Assembly: GCF_004358665.1 (NCBI RefSeq)
Contig: NZ_SMZR01000001.1
Span: forward strand, 558,001 to 622,000
Source of the DNA: Jeotgalibacillus sp. S-D1
GTDB lineage: Bacteria; Bacillota; Bacilli; Bacillales; Jeotgalibacillaceae
DNA length: 64,000 bases
Direction: 5' to 3'
In this document: positions 53,196-62,778 of the stretch, one piece after another
How positions within the stretch are numbered: position 1 is the first letter of the stretch
Layout: the number at the start of each line of letters is the position of its first letter
Translations under genes and position numbers: made by a program
The notes under the pieces: generated by a model
Told to the model about the DNA's origin: nothing
What the model saw: the letters and a program-made list of their open reading frames with translations, nothing else
Database searches by the model: none

Positions 53196-53906
53196 TTGAA
53201 GAAAGTAAGTAAAATATTTGTGTTGTTGACGGTTGTTTTGCTGTCAGGATGTATGTTTCCTGCCCAGCAAAATGCAGAAAATGAAATTCCATATGATGAT
53301 CAAATCGCGGTGGTGCAGCAAGCAGTTGATGCTTTTCAAGAAGAATCCGGCGGTCTTTTGCCAATAAAAACAACAGAGGAAGATACTCAGATTTTTCGAA
53401 AGTATTTAATTGATTTTTCGAAGATAAAACCCCGATACATGGATCAGCTCCCTGGAAATGCCTATGAAAATGGCGGAGTGTTTCAATATTTACTGATGGA
53501 TGTAGAGGAAGATCCTACTGTTTATATTTTTGATTTGCGTATTGCCGAAGAGATCCGGACGATGCAGGTTAAAATACAGGCAAATAGAGGGATTCCTTTT
53601 AAAGAGCCGCTTGGTGGGAATTTATATACGATTGATTATAAGAAATTGGGATATAAAGAAGAACCTACTGTTCAAAGTCCCTTCACTAATAAAGAATTGC
53701 CGCTAATAGCTGACGGTAACGGAACAATTTATGTGGATTATATTACAGATCTTTACCAGGTTTCACAGGAAAGCAACATAGATCCTGGGGAGATCGTGGA
53801 AGATATCCGCTCTATACTGTATGAAGAATCGGTTTTTGTTCCTGCTTACTCCCCTTTATACGAAGTAAATGAACAAAATGAAATTGATTATGCAGATCAA
53901 TCATAG
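53196..53906 (+). CDS. yphF: Predicted lipoprotein YphF
   Basis: A 236-residue precursor with a lipoprotein signal: basic start, hydrophobic core and lipobox LLSGC (Cys at about residue 19). The rest is soluble and acidic, with no motif I recognise; it resembles B. subtilis YphF, of unknown function. TTG 53196 has AAGGAGTG 8 nt upstream; the longer frame from 53169 would add a non-signal prefix. It lies between yphE and spoIVA, as in B. subtilis, and ends at a strong terminator. Confidence 0.83.
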   Translation: MKKVSKIFVLLTVVLLSGCMFPAQQNAENEIPYDDQIAVVQQAVDAFQEESGGLLPIKTTEEDTQIFRKYLIDFSKIKPRYMDQLPGNAYENGGVFQYLLMDVEEDPTVYIFDLRIAEEIRTMQVKIQANRGIPFKEPLGGNLYTIDYKKLGYKEEPTVQSPFTNKELPLIADGNGTIYVDYITDLYQVSQESNIDPGEIVEDIRSILYEESVFVPAYSPLYEVNEQNEIDYADQS

Positions 53907-53910
53907 CATT

Positions 53911-53955
53911 AGCTGATGAGTACGAAGTTAAATTCGCACCCATCAGCTTTTTTTT
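53911..53955 (+). terminator. Terminator of yphE-yphF
   Basis: AGCTGATG / CATCAGCT with inner CGAA / TTCG pairing, followed by eight T. Confidence 0.85.
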
Positions 53956-54022
53956 GTTCTGAAAAATGCATGTCCTCATACACTAATTATGCGAAGAATG
54001 TTCGAAAAGAGGGGGCGCTTTA

Positions 54023-55501
54023 ATGGAGAAGCAAAACGTGTTTGAACATATAGCAGAACGTACAGGTGGAGACATTTACATTGGTGTAGTTGGTGCTGTG
54101 CGTACTGGCAAATCGACATTTATAAAAAAAATGATGGAGCTCGCAGTCATCCCTCATATGACTCATGAGGCTGAACGCAATCGTGCCCAGGACGAATTGC
54201 CGCAAAGCTCTGCAGGCCGGACGATTATGACTACTGAACCTAAGTTTGTACCGAATCAAGCAGTAACCATTCAGGTAGTAGACGGGCTGGAAGTTAATAT
54301 CCGGATGGTTGACTGTGTAGGATATACGATTCCAGGTGCAAAAGGACATGAAGATGAATACGGACCAAGAATGGTTCATACACCATGGTACGAAGAGCCT
54401 ATTCCTTTTCATGAGGCAGCAGAAATTGGTACAAGAAAAGTAATTCAGGATCATTCCACTATCGGAGTGATGGTGACAACAGACGGCACAATAGGTGAAA
54501 TTCCGAGAGAAAGCTATGTAGATGCAGAAGAAAGAATTGTTGCGGAACTGAAAGAGGTTGGAAAGCCTTTTATAATGGTGCTGAACAGTGCTCGGCCGCA
54601 CCAGTCAGAAACGGATCAGCTGAGAAAAGAACTGCAGCTGAAATACGATATCCCAGTAATAGCAATGAGTGTAGAAAGCATGAGGGAAACGGATGTTTTA
54701 ATGATTTTAAGAGAGGCATTATATGAATTCCCTGTGCTTGAAGTGAATGTCAATTTACCTAGCTGGGTAATGGTTCTAAATGAACGACACTGGCTGAGAG
54801 AGCATTTTCAGGAAGCTGTGACAGAAGTAGTTCATGACATAAAAAGACTGCGGGATGTCGACCGTGTAGTGAGGCAGTTTGAAGAGTTTGAACATGTGCA
54901 GGAAGCAAGTCTGGCGGGTATGGATATGGGTCAGGGAATAGCCAATATTGATTTAAGAGCTGCAGATCATTTGTTTGAAGAGATTTTGCATGAAATGATT
55001 GGTGAACGGGTAACCACCAAAGATCATTTTCTGGAATTGATTCAGGACTATTCTCATGCAAAAAAGGAATACGATCAGTTTGCTGATGCTCTGACCATGG
55101 TCCGTCAGACCGGCTATGGAATAGCTGCACCTGTACTATCTGATATGAGCCTGGATGAGCCGGAAATCATACGGCAGGGAGCGCGCTATGGTGTCCGATT
55201 AAAAGCTGTGGCACCGTCGATTCACATGATTAAAGTAGATGTAGAATCAGAATTCTCTCCAATTATTGGAACAGAAAAACAAAGCGAAGAGCTAGTTCAT
55301 TATCTGTTACAGGATTTTGAGGATGATCCGCTCTCGATTTGGAGCTCGGATATTTTTGGAAGAAGCTTAAGTTCAATCGTACGTGAAGGGATTCAGTCAA
55401 AACTCGCTATCATGCCGGAAAATGCACGCTACAAACTGAAAGAAACCTTAGAACGTGTGATTAATGAGGGTTCCGGCGGAATGATTGCGATTATTTTATA
55501 A
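54023..55501 (+). CDS. spoIVA: Stage IV sporulation protein A (coat basement ATPase)
   Basis: ATP-hydrolysing protein that polymerises on the forespore surface and forms the base of the spore coat. The 492-residue protein has Walker A GAVRTGKST (24-32), MTTEPKFVPNQAV (switch-like), DCVGYTIPGAKGH, and a C-terminus ending in hydrophobic GGMIAIIL that anchors to SpoVM and the membrane. Length equals B. subtilis SpoIVA (492). GAGGGGG precedes the start. Sigma-E control is expected; I could not place the promoter reliably in the 80 nt after the yphF terminator. Confidence 0.97.
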   Translation: MEKQNVFEHIAERTGGDIYIGVVGAVRTGKSTFIKKMMELAVIPHMTHEAERNRAQDELPQSSAGRTIMTTEPKFVPNQAVTIQVVDGLEVNIRMVDCVGYTIPGAKGHEDEYGPRMVHTPWYEEPIPFHEAAEIGTRKVIQDHSTIGVMVTTDGTIGEIPRESYVDAEERIVAELKEVGKPFIMVLNSARPHQSETDQLRKELQLKYDIPVIAMSVESMRETDVLMILREALYEFPVLEVNVNLPSWVMVLNERHWLREHFQEAVTEVVHDIKRLRDVDRVVRQFEEFEHVQEASLAGMDMGQGIANIDLRAADHLFEEILHEMIGERVTTKDHFLELIQDYSHAKKEYDQFADALTMVRQTGYGIAAPVLSDMSLDEPEIIRQGARYGVRLKAVAPSIHMIKVDVESEFSPIIGTEKQSEELVHYLLQDFEDDPLSIWSSDIFGRSLSSIVREGIQSKLAIMPENARYKLKETLERVINEGSGGMIAIIL

Positions 55502-55517
55502 AGTAAATACATGGAGG

Positions 55518-55545
55518 CAGCCTTTGAAAAAAAGGCTGTCTTTTA
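55518..55545 (+). terminator. Terminator of spoIVA
   Basis: CAGCCTTT / AAAGGCTG 8-bp stem with a 5-nt loop, followed by TCTTTTA. Confidence 0.65.
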
Positions 55546-55776
55546 GCGTTTTTGGGTAAAATATAAGGAATTAAGCAGAGTTTGCCAATATTTATTGTTT
55601 AATTCTTGCTTATGTATTTTTTATATGATAATCTTTTAACAGAATTGATCTTGAACATTGATTCTATGGGCTTTACCGCGATTCTTGCATAAGAATTACG
55701 CATGTTTAAGTTGAAAAATGTTCACGAAGTAAGAAACTTGCCCATGTAAGATTTATTTTGTGAGGAGGTGATTGGT

Positions 55777-56049
55777 GTGAACAAGACAGAACTAATCAAC
55801 GCAGTAGCAGAAACAGCTGAACTTTCTAAGAAAGATGCAACGAAAGCTGTTGATGCTGTATTCGATACAGTTCAGGACGCTCTTGCTCAAGGAGACAAAG
55901 TACAACTTATTGGCTTTGGTAACTTTGAAGTACGTGAGCGCGCTGCCCGTAAAGGCCGCAACCCGCAAACTGGTGAAGAAATCGAGATTGCAGCAAGCAA
56001 AGTTCCTGCATTCAAACCAGGTAAAGCGCTTAAGGATTCTGTAAAATAA
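55777..56049 (+). CDS. hbs: DNA-binding protein HU
   Basis: Abundant histone-like dimer that bends and compacts DNA. The 90-residue protein shows the HU signature [24 protein letters not shown] split over the beta-arm and is nearly identical to B. subtilis HBsu. GTG 55777 is the start: GAGGAGGTGAT lies 5 nt upstream and MNKTELIN is the standard N-terminus. The 275-nt leader (55502-55776) contains a short hairpin (ATTCTT-N4-AAGAAT, 55681-55696) and AT-rich promoter-like boxes near 55606-55632 that I cannot resolve uniquely. Confidence 0.97.
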   Translation: MNKTELINAVAETAELSKKDATKAVDAVFDTVQDALAQGDKVQLIGFGNFEVRERAARKGRNPQTGEEIEIAASKVPAFKPGKALKDSVK

Positions 56050-56071
56050 ATACATACCTTTCGCGTATTTG

Positions 56072-56102
56072 AAAGACCGCACATTTTGTGCGGTCTTTTT
56101 TT
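56072..56102 (+). terminator. Terminator of hbs
   Basis: An 11-bp stem AAAGACCGCAC / GTGCGGTCTTT with a 5-nt loop and a T-run. Confidence 0.9.
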
Positions 56103-56224
56103 ACTTTACTTTGTTAAACCGGTTGTTGGTAGCTGCAGATAGTTGAAATCAACAACGGCATTTAACAAAGCTTTATAGACTGAACTTTACATAAGCAAAT
56201 TTAGCTTTTTTTAAGCAATAGGTT

Positions 56225-56254
56225 TTGCGCAAGCTTATATGCGTATGCTAATAT
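56225..56254 (+). promoter_or_regulatory. Sigma-A promoter of folE-mtrB
   Basis: -35 TTGCGC (56225-56230), 18-nt spacer, -10 TAATAT (56249-56254) preceded by TGC. It lies about 65 nt before folE. Confidence 0.5.
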
Positions 56255-56318
56255 GAAGAGAATGCATACACAGATAAACATTGAATCAGATGTATAGTCA
56301 AGGTAGGAGGATCTGGAA

Positions 56319-56936
56319 ATGGATCATACGCAAGAAAATCAAACAACAGTTGCCTTAACTGACCAAAAAAATAAAGTGAACAGACCAAAAATAGAGGAAG
56401 CAATTACGATGCTTCTTGAAGCAGTGGGGGAAGACCCAACTCGCGAAGGTCTGCTGGACACACCAAAACGGGTGGCCAAAATGTATGAAGAAATGTTTGA
56501 AGGTTTACACATAGATCCTAAAGAATATTTTAACACTGTATTCAATGAAGATCATGAAGAGTTAGTTTTTGTTAAGGATATTCCTTTTTACTCCATGTGC
56601 GAACACCATTTGGTACCTTTTTTTGGAAAGGCACATGTAGCATACCTGCCTAAAGACGGGAAAGTAACGGGGTTAAGCAAATTGGCGAGAGCGGTGGAAT
56701 CTACAGCACGCCGTCCCCAGCTGCAGGAAAGAATCACCTCCACTGTAGCGGATGCCATAATGGAAATGCTGGCGCCTCATGGCGCAATGGTAATTGTTGA
56801 AGCTGAGCATATGTGCATGACGATGAGAGGGGTAAAAAAACCCGGAGCCATGACCGTGACGACTGCTGCAAGAGGGATTTTTGAAAAAGAAGCGATCAGA
56901 CGCAATGAAGTATTGGCTCTTATGAAAATGCGCTGA
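56319..56936 (+). CDS. folE: GTP cyclohydrolase I
   Basis: First enzyme of tetrahydrofolate synthesis (GTP to dihydroneopterin triphosphate). The 205-residue protein has the zinc/catalytic motif [28 protein letters not shown] and [18 protein letters not shown] 20-residue N-terminal extension precedes the conserved [22 protein letters not shown] start. GTAGGAGG lies before ATG 56319. It pairs with mtrB as in the mtrAB operon of B. subtilis, linking folate synthesis and tryptophan control. Confidence 0.96.
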   Translation: MDHTQENQTTVALTDQKNKVNRPKIEEAITMLLEAVGEDPTREGLLDTPKRVAKMYEEMFEGLHIDPKEYFNTVFNEDHEELVFVKDIPFYSMCEHHLVPFFGKAHVAYLPKDGKVTGLSKLARAVESTARRPQLQERITSTVADAIMEMLAPHGAMVIVEAEHMCMTMRGVKKPGAMTVTTAARGIFEKEAIRRNEVLALMKMR

Positions 56937-56965
56937 TTTGAATTAGTATGAAAGGGTCTGAGAAT

Positions 56966-57190
56966 ATGTCCAACAGCAAGGATTTTTTTAGCATTAAAGC
57001 GCTTGAAGATGGTGTGAATGTTATCGGCTTAACCAGAGGCACCGATACAAAGTTTCATCATTCTGAAAAGCTGGATAAAGGTGAGGTTATGATAGCTCAG
57101 TTTACGGAGCATACCTCAGCGGTCAAAATCAGAGGAAAAGCAACGATTTTAACCAGCAATGGTGAAGTGGAAAGTGAATCGAGAAAGTAA
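56966..57190 (+). CDS. mtrB: trp RNA-binding attenuation protein TRAP
   Basis: Forms an 11-subunit ring that binds tryptophan and (G/U)AG repeats in trp leader RNA. The 74-residue protein contains the highly conserved [20 protein letters not shown] (residues 14-33) followed by the [22 protein letters not shown] core, covering the Trp-binding loops and the Lys/Arg RNA-binding residues. ATG 56966 gives the known N-terminus; the longer frame from 56948 has no ribosome site of its own. The trp operon itself would lie beyond the right edge, since aroC-aroB-aroH has just started. Confidence 0.96.
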   Translation: MSNSKDFFSIKALEDGVNVIGLTRGTDTKFHHSEKLDKGEVMIAQFTEHTSAVKIRGKATILTSNGEVESESRK

Positions 57191-57207
57191 AGAATGATTG
57201 GGGTGAG

Positions 57208-57242
57208 GTCGGCGCAGAGAAAAGTCTCTCGCTGACTTTTTT
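57208..57242 (+). terminator. Terminator of folE-mtrB
   Basis: GTCGGCG / CGCTGAC (one wobble) continued by AGAGA / TCTCT, then six T. Confidence 0.8.
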
Positions 57243-57440
57243 CCTGTAGTGCATTTTGCTGGCGCTTCAATTATATTTATGCGTGAAGCGTGATAGCAAC
57301 CATGCCAAACGTTGTGTTATAATCATATGTGTTAAATTTTCTAGTAATAAATATAAAAGTTTTTGCCTTTATATAAGCATACATAACGAATGATCTTCAG
57401 AACGCTCTGAAGGAAGAATATTGGAAATGGGGAGAAAGCG

Positions 57441-58241
57441 ATGAACGTTAAGGATACTAATCGTTGGATGGAAGAAACCCTCCAGCATATAAATAACCAA
57501 ATTCATCATCCGTATCTCCATGATTCTATTGGAGCGCCTGATTTTGATGAAAACCGGCTTTCTTTGCTTCTTTTCCCCTATCAGATCAGAGGGAATTATT
57601 CCGTTCAGGACAAGTCATATGTATCAACAGCCATGCTTATTCAAACGGCGTTGGATACTCATGAAAAAGTTTCTGATGACCAGACAGGTTCGCTGCGAAT
57701 TCGCCAGCTGACCGTGCTGGCAGGGGATTTTTACAGCGGTCTTTACTACCGCACACTTGCTCAAATGCCGGATATTGAGTTGATTCGTCGAATTGCTCAT
57801 GCGATACAGGAGATAAACGAACATAAAATTGATATTACCTCAAACATGCCAGCATTAATTGATTCCGTTATTTTCAGTTTAACAAAAATTGAAAGTGCCA
57901 TTATTACCGAGCTTTTCAAACATAACGGATTTGACGAGTATGTAATTCTGGCAGAGGATCTGCTGGTGCTGCACCGTTTAATTAAAGAAGAGATCCAATA
58001 TTCTTCCTCAGGCACCTCAATTTTATTTTCACATTTAGAAAGAACACTGCCAAAAACTACGTCATTATTTAGAGAAAAGCAGCTGATGGATCTTTACTTT
58101 GATCTTGTTCTGCACAAAAAAGAACAAATCTTTCGGAGACTGGATGAATTGAATATTCCAGTCAATTCACTAAAAGGACCAATTTTCTCTGTTTTGCACT
58201 CTTCAATTGAACGCCCGAAAATTTATGCAGAGGAAGGGTAA
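57441..58241 (+). CDS. hepS: Heptaprenyl diphosphate synthase component 1
   Basis: Small regulatory subunit of the two-component synthase that makes the C35 side chain of menaquinone-7. The 266-residue protein shows the family's helical pattern and [19 protein letters not shown] near 94-112. It has no DDxxD motif, as expected. GGGGAGAAAG precedes the start. An extended -10 TGTTATAAT lies at 57315-57323. It heads hepS-menG-hepT with a 2-nt gap to menG, the gerC arrangement of B. subtilis. Confidence 0.93.
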   Translation: MNVKDTNRWMEETLQHINNQIHHPYLHDSIGAPDFDENRLSLLLFPYQIRGNYSVQDKSYVSTAMLIQTALDTHEKVSDDQTGSLRIRQLTVLAGDFYSGLYYRTLAQMPDIELIRRIAHAIQEINEHKIDITSNMPALIDSVIFSLTKIESAIITELFKHNGFDEYVILAEDLLVLHRLIKEEIQYSSSGTSILFSHLERTLPKTTSLFREKQLMDLYFDLVLHKKEQIFRRLDELNIPVNSLKGPIFSVLHSSIERPKIYAEEG

Positions 58242-58243
58242 AT

Positions 58244-58945
58244 ATGCAGCCATCAAAAGAGCAAAAAGTACACAATGTATTTGAAAAAATCTATAGTCAG
58301 TACGATAAAATGAATGCGGTTATCAGTTTTCAGCAGCATGTGAAATGGCGCAGCTATACGATGAAGAAGATGAATGTTCAAATAGGGGCTGAAGCGCTTG
58401 ATGTATGCTGCGGTACAGCCGACTGGACAATCGCGCTGGGCGAGGCAGCCGGTCCGGAAGGCAAAGTCATCGGTTTGGATTTTAGCAAAAATATGCTCAA
58501 AGTAGGACATGAAAAAGTCCAGTCCTATCCCCAAATTTCCCTGGTACATGGGAATGCAATGGAATTGCCGTATGAAGATAATTCTTTTGATTATGTAACA
58601 ATAGGGTTTGGTTTGCGCAATGTTCCAGACTACCTTCAGGTGTTGAAGGAAATGAACCGGGTGCTTAAACCCGGCGGAATGGCGGTCTGTCTTGAAACAT
58701 CTCAGCCGACGTTGCCTGTGTTTAAACAGGGTTATTATCTTTATTTTAAATTTATTATGCCGTTATTTGGAAAAATCCTTGCCAAAAGCTATGAAGAGTA
58801 TTCATGGCTTCAAGAATCAGCTAAAGACTTTCCGGGAATGAAAGAACTTGCCCGATTATTTGAACAGGCAGGTTTCGGCGCTGTAGAATATAAGCCATTT
58901 AGCGGCGGTGTCGCTGCGATGCATATAGGGTATAAAAAGGCATAA
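58244..58945 (+). CDS. menG: Demethylmenaquinone methyltransferase
   Basis: SAM-dependent methylation of demethylmenaquinone, the last step of menaquinone synthesis. The 233-residue protein has the UbiE/MenG signatures: [17 protein letters not shown] at the N-terminus, the SAM motif [15 protein letters not shown] (about 49-63), and [20 protein letters not shown] (post-I region). It lies between the two prenyl synthase subunits, so side-chain formation and ring methylation are co-expressed. Confidence 0.95.
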   Translation: MQPSKEQKVHNVFEKIYSQYDKMNAVISFQQHVKWRSYTMKKMNVQIGAEALDVCCGTADWTIALGEAAGPEGKVIGLDFSKNMLKVGHEKVQSYPQISLVHGNAMELPYEDNSFDYVTIGFGLRNVPDYLQVLKEMNRVLKPGGMAVCLETSQPTLPVFKQGYYLYFKFIMPLFGKILAKSYEEYSWLQESAKDFPGMKELARLFEQAGFGAVEYKPFSGGVAAMHIGYKKA

Positions 58946-58978
58946 AAAGATAAAAAACGGTAACTAGGTGGAAATAGG

Positions 58979-59941
58979 ATGAAACTCAAAATGCTGTATT
59001 CGTTCCTGAAAACGGATATCGAAGAAATCGAAAAGGAATTAAACCTTGCTATTGATTCAGAGACTTCATTATTAAAGGATGCATCCCTTCATTTGCTTCA
59101 GGCAGGTGGAAAACGGATTCGGCCTGTTTTCGTGCTTCTTGCTGCGAAGACAGGTGAATACGATATCCATGTGATTAAAAATGTAGCAGTGGCATTGGAA
59201 CTCATTCATATGGCATCTTTGGTCCATGATGATGTAATTGATAATTCTGAATTGAGACGTGGACGTACAACAATCAAAGCAGAATGGGATAACCAGGTTG
59301 CGATGTATACAGGGGATTATATGTTTGCACGTGCGTTGGATTATATGACTGTTATTGAGCAGCCAGTTGCTCACCAAATATTGTCACAGGCTATCGTAGA
59401 ACTATGCATCGGTGAAATTGCACAAATTGAAGACAAGTACCGTTTTGATCAGTCGCTCCGGGACTATCTCCGCAGAATCAAAAGAAAAACAGCCCTATTA
59501 ATTGCAGTGAGCTGCCAGCTGGGGGCCATAGCAGGAAAAGCACCGGAAGAAGTACATACCCGTTTGTTCCGCTTTGGCTATTATGTAGGCATGGCTTATC
59601 AAATTACGGATGATATATTGGATTTTACTTCAACAGAGGCTGAATTGGGCAAGCCTGCAGGCGGAGATCTGCTCCAGGGAAATGTGACCCTCCCGGTTTT
59701 ATATGCATTAAAAAATCCCCGGTTGGCGGAAAGAATTACACTGGTACATGAAAATATGCCTAAAGATGAAATGGCCAGATTAATTGGTGATATTCTAACT
59801 ACTGATGCTATTTCTAAGTCATCTGACTTAAGCCAGCGTTATTTAAAAAAGGCGCTAAATGAGTTAGATCAACTCCCTACTTCAAAAACAAAAAAATCCC
59901 TTCGTGACATTGCGCTATTTATTGGAAAAAGAAAGTATTAA
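58979..59941 (+). CDS. hepT: Heptaprenyl diphosphate synthase component 2
   Basis: Catalytic trans-prenyl transferase subunit paired with HepS. The 320-residue protein has GGKRIRP (IPP binding, about 43-49), the first aspartate-rich motif Asp84-Asp85-x2-Asp88 (HDDVIDNS) and the second Asp211-Asp212-x2-Asp215 (TDDILDFT). The residues before the first motif (EL-IHMAS) favour a long chain product, in agreement with C35. The last gene of hepS-menG-hepT; ndk follows after 91 nt. Confidence 0.95.
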   Translation: MKLKMLYSFLKTDIEEIEKELNLAIDSETSLLKDASLHLLQAGGKRIRPVFVLLAAKTGEYDIHVIKNVAVALELIHMASLVHDDVIDNSELRRGRTTIKAEWDNQVAMYTGDYMFARALDYMTVIEQPVAHQILSQAIVELCIGEIAQIEDKYRFDQSLRDYLRRIKRKTALLIAVSCQLGAIAGKAPEEVHTRLFRFGYYVGMAYQITDDILDFTSTEAELGKPAGGDLLQGNVTLPVLYALKNPRLAERITLVHENMPKDEMARLIGDILTTDAISKSSDLSQRYLKKALNELDQLPTSKTKKSLRDIALFIGKRKY

Positions 59942-60032
59942 TTTGGAATGAAAACGTTGCCAAATGTCGTGATGAGTGATAATCTTTTAAAGGGTCGTTA
60001 TGGCTCATCATACATAATTGGGGGAATAAAAA

Positions 60033-60479
60033 GTGGAAAAAACTTTTTTAATGGTTAAACCGGATGGCGTTCAGCGCGGACTTATTGGAGATGTGGTAAA
60101 TCGTTTTGAGAAAAAAGGATTCAAACTCTCGGCAGCTAAATTGATGGTTATCTCAGATGACCTTGCAAAACAGCATTACGGAGAACATGCTGAACGTCCA
60201 TTTTTTGGCGAACTCGTCGATTTCATTACATCCGGACCTGTGTTCGCAATGATATGGGAAGGCGAAGATGTCGTTAAAACCGCCCGCCACATGATGGGTT
60301 CAACTAAGCCCAGTGAGGCTGCACTTGGCACAATTCGTGGAGATCTTGGATTAACCGTCGGAAAGAATATTATTCATGGTTCTGATTCTCTTGAGAGTGC
60401 AGAACGTGAAATCAGCTTATTCTTTGGCAGTGATAACGTTTCTTCATACAACAAATCAATTGAAGAATGGATTTATTAA
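60033..60479 (+). CDS. ndk: Nucleoside diphosphate kinase
   Basis: Balances NTP/dNTP pools by phosphate transfer through a phosphohistidine. The 148-residue protein shows [13 protein letters not shown] at the N-terminus, [20 protein letters not shown], and the active site His115 in [21 protein letters not shown] precedes a GTG start at 60033. Position after hepT and before cheR is conserved. A terminator follows at once. Confidence 0.97.
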   Translation: MEKTFLMVKPDGVQRGLIGDVVNRFEKKGFKLSAAKLMVISDDLAKQHYGEHAERPFFGELVDFITSGPVFAMIWEGEDVVKTARHMMGSTKPSEAALGTIRGDLGLTVGKNIIHGSDSLESAEREISLFFGSDNVSSYNKSIEEWIY

Positions 60480-60480
60480 A

Positions 60481-60505
60481 AAGCGCCTATTGGTGCTTTT
60501 TTTTT
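60481..60505 (+). terminator. Terminator of ndk
   Basis: AAGCGCC / GGTGCTT (one wobble) 7-bp stem with a 4-nt loop, followed by a long T-run. Confidence 0.8.
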
Positions 60506-60536
60506 GACTGTCAAAACATTATCCTTCTCAAAGGTC

Positions 60537-60571
60537 CGGTTCATGCAGGGCTAACTGCACTCAAGGAACCG
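60537..60571. repeat. Nested hairpin between ndk and cheR
   Basis: CGGTTC pairs with GAACCG, and inside it TGCAG pairs with CTGCA around a 6-nt loop. There is no U-tail. It lies about 145 nt before cheR and matches no RNA family I recognise. Confidence 0.4.
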
Positions 60572-60715
60572 TAATGACGAGTCATACTATGTCGCTCTGT
60601 GCTGTGCTATATATCACCATTGTTCTTTACCAATTCTAAAAAAACATTGGAAACCCTGTCATTCTTTTTTATACTTTATATATTGGATATTTATACAAAG
60701 GCGGGGGAGCAGCCA

Positions 60716-61492
60716 ATGTCAGATGATTATTCAAATTTTATTCAAATTATCAAACAGCAAACAGGGATTGATTTATCTTTGTATAAAGAGGCGCAGATGA
60801 AAAGGCGCTTAACTTCACTTTATGAGAAAAGGGGACACTCCTCATTTATGGGCTACTATGATGCCATAAGCTTTAATGAATTATTTTTTAAAGAGTTTTT
60901 AGAACGAATTACGATTAATGTATCAGAGTTTTATCGCAACCCTCAAAGGTGGGAAGCGCTTGACAACAGGATTCTTCCCAATCTATTAAAAGGAAAACCT
61001 AAACTTGCAGCATGGAGTGCAGGCTGCTCCACCGGAGAAGAAGCTTACTCGCTGGCAATGATTATGTCAAAGCGCACGTCATTAACTAATGTTTCGGTTC
61101 TTGCTACCGATATAGACGAAAATGCCTTGCAAAAAGCAAAAATGGGTTTATATTCCAATAGGCTGCTGACCGACTTACCGGAGTCTTTTAAAGAAAAATA
61201 TTTTATTAAACAGGGCATGTTTTATAAACTCTCCAATGAACTAATTAACCAGGTCATTTTTGACCGGCAGAATATTCTTACGTCAACTTTTAACAGTCAA
61301 TTTGACCTAATCGTTTGCCGGAATGTTATGATTTATTTTACGGAGGAAGCAAAATATCTCTTATATCAAAAATTAAGCGATGCTCTTTCGCCGGGAGGCA
61401 TATTATTTGTGGGAAGCACCGAACAAGTTGTAAATCCATCTAAATACAGGCTTTCAGTAGTTGAACCATTTTTTTATCGCAAGCAGTCATGA
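60716..61492 (+). CDS. cheR: Chemotaxis protein methyltransferase CheR
   Basis: Methylates glutamates of chemoreceptors with SAM. The 258-residue protein has an N-terminal helical domain (about 1-75, KEAQMKRRLTSLYEKRG) and a SAM domain with AWSAGCSTGEEAYSLAM, VLATDIDENAL and LIVCRNVMIYFTEE. ATG 60716 has GGGGGAG upstream; the longer frame from 60599 adds an unlikely hydrophobic prefix. It lies between ndk and aroC as in B. subtilis, far from the main che genes. Confidence 0.94.
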   Translation: MSDDYSNFIQIIKQQTGIDLSLYKEAQMKRRLTSLYEKRGHSSFMGYYDAISFNELFFKEFLERITINVSEFYRNPQRWEALDNRILPNLLKGKPKLAAWSAGCSTGEEAYSLAMIMSKRTSLTNVSVLATDIDENALQKAKMGLYSNRLLTDLPESFKEKYFIKQGMFYKLSNELINQVIFDRQNILTSTFNSQFDLIVCRNVMIYFTEEAKYLLYQKLSDALSPGGILFVGSTEQVVNPSKYRLSVVEPFFYRKQS

Positions 61493-61605
61493 GTTTCAAA
61501 TGGCTTGATTTCATTTAAAAAAGATGAATTATTGACTACATTTAGGTTGAAAAGTATGATATAGTGTATCAAAATTGCTTTAGCGAGTTGAAGGGAGAAA
61601 GTGTT

Positions 61606-62778
61606 ATGAGATATTTAACTGCGGGAGAATCACACGGTCCCCAATTAACAACTATTATCGAAGGACTTCCAGCAGGTCTGTTGCTGGAAGCTGAGGATAT
61701 AAATAAACATTTAGCAAGAAGACAAAAAGGATACGGGCGCGGCAGAAGAATGCAGATTGAAACAGATCAGGCGCAAATTATGAGCGGAGTCCGGCATGGC
61801 AAAACACTAGGTTCACCGATTGCTTTAGTTGTTGAAAACAAAGATTGGACTCATTGGACGAAGATTATGGGAGCAGAAAGCCTTGATGAAGATGCTTTAG
61901 ATGAGGTAAAGCGAAAGGTGACCAGACCCCGGCCGGGACATGCCGACTTAAACGGCGGAATTAAATACGGCCACAGAGACATGAGAAACGTGCTTGAAAG
62001 ATCTTCTGCCAGGGAAACAACGGTACGGGTTGCTGCAGGAGGAGTCGCTCAAAAGCTGTTAAATGATCTAGGCATCAACATCTGTTGCCATGTGAAGGAA
62101 ATTGGAGGAGTTGTCGCACAAACAGACGGCATAACGTCTGTAGATGAGATTAAAACTCTGTCAGAACAAAGTGAAGTTAGATGCGTGGACCCAGCTGCAT
62201 CTGAAGAGATGAAAGCGGCGATTGATCAAGCCAAGAAAAACGGCGACTCTATAGGAGGAGTGGTTGAAGTGGTAGTTGAAGGCGTACCTGCAGGCTTAGG
62301 AAGTTATGTTCATTATGACCGTAAGCTGGATGCAAAGTTAGCTGCTGCAATAATGAGCATTAACGCCTTTAAGGGTGTTGAATTTGGCCTTGGTTTTGAG
62401 ATGGCAAAACGATACGGCAGTCAGGTCCACGACGAAATTACCTGGTCTGAAGAACAGGGATATGCCAGAAAAACAAATCGTCTGGGCGGTTTTGAAGGCG
62501 GAATGACTACCGGCATGCCAATTGTTGTCCGTGGTGTAATGAAGCCGATCCCTACGCTTTATAAACCGCTGGAAAGTGTGGATATAGAAACAAAAGAACC
62601 TTTTACTGCAAGCATCGAACGATCAGACAGCTGCGCAGTGCCAGCAGCAGCGGTTGTAGCGGAAGCGGCAGTAGCCTGGGAAATTGCAGGGGCGATAATA
62701 GGGCAATTTGAAAGTGACAGGATGGACCATTTGCAGGAGTCCATCGAGCGATACAGAGCGTATACGAAGGAATTTTAA
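61606..62778 (+). CDS. aroC: Chorismate synthase
   Basis: Converts EPSP to chorismate with reduced FMN. The 390-residue protein shows the three family signatures: [48 protein letters not shown] (split over 129-158) and the C-terminal [18 protein letters not shown] 61606 follows AAGGGAG, giving the B. subtilis length (AroF, 390). It is the first gene of the aromatic operon; aroB starts at the base after its stop. Confidence 0.96.
   Translation: MRYLTAGESHGPQLTTIIEGLPAGLLLEAEDINKHLARRQKGYGRGRRMQIETDQAQIMSGVRHGKTLGSPIALVVENKDWTHWTKIMGAESLDEDALDEVKRKVTRPRPGHADLNGGIKYGHRDMRNVLERSSARETTVRVAAGGVAQKLLNDLGINICCHVKEIGGVVAQTDGITSVDEIKTLSEQSEVRCVDPAASEEMKAAIDQAKKNGDSIGGVVEVVVEGVPAGLGSYVHYDRKLDAKLAAAIMSINAFKGVEFGLGFEMAKRYGSQVHDEITWSEEQGYARKTNRLGGFEGGMTTGMPIVVRGVMKPIPTLYKPLESVDIETKEPFTASIERSDSCAVPAAAVVAEAAVAWEIAGAIIGQFESDRMDHLQESIERYRAYTKEF

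Noticed and set aside
54020-54601. 193-residue minus-strand frame inside spoIVA
   Set aside because: Spurious: His/Cys/Phe-rich composition typical of antisense frames, and spoIVA is certain.
56937-57200. TRAP-binding site near mtrB
   Set aside because: No series of (G/T)AG triplets with 2-3 nt spacing was found; the expected target lies outside the window.
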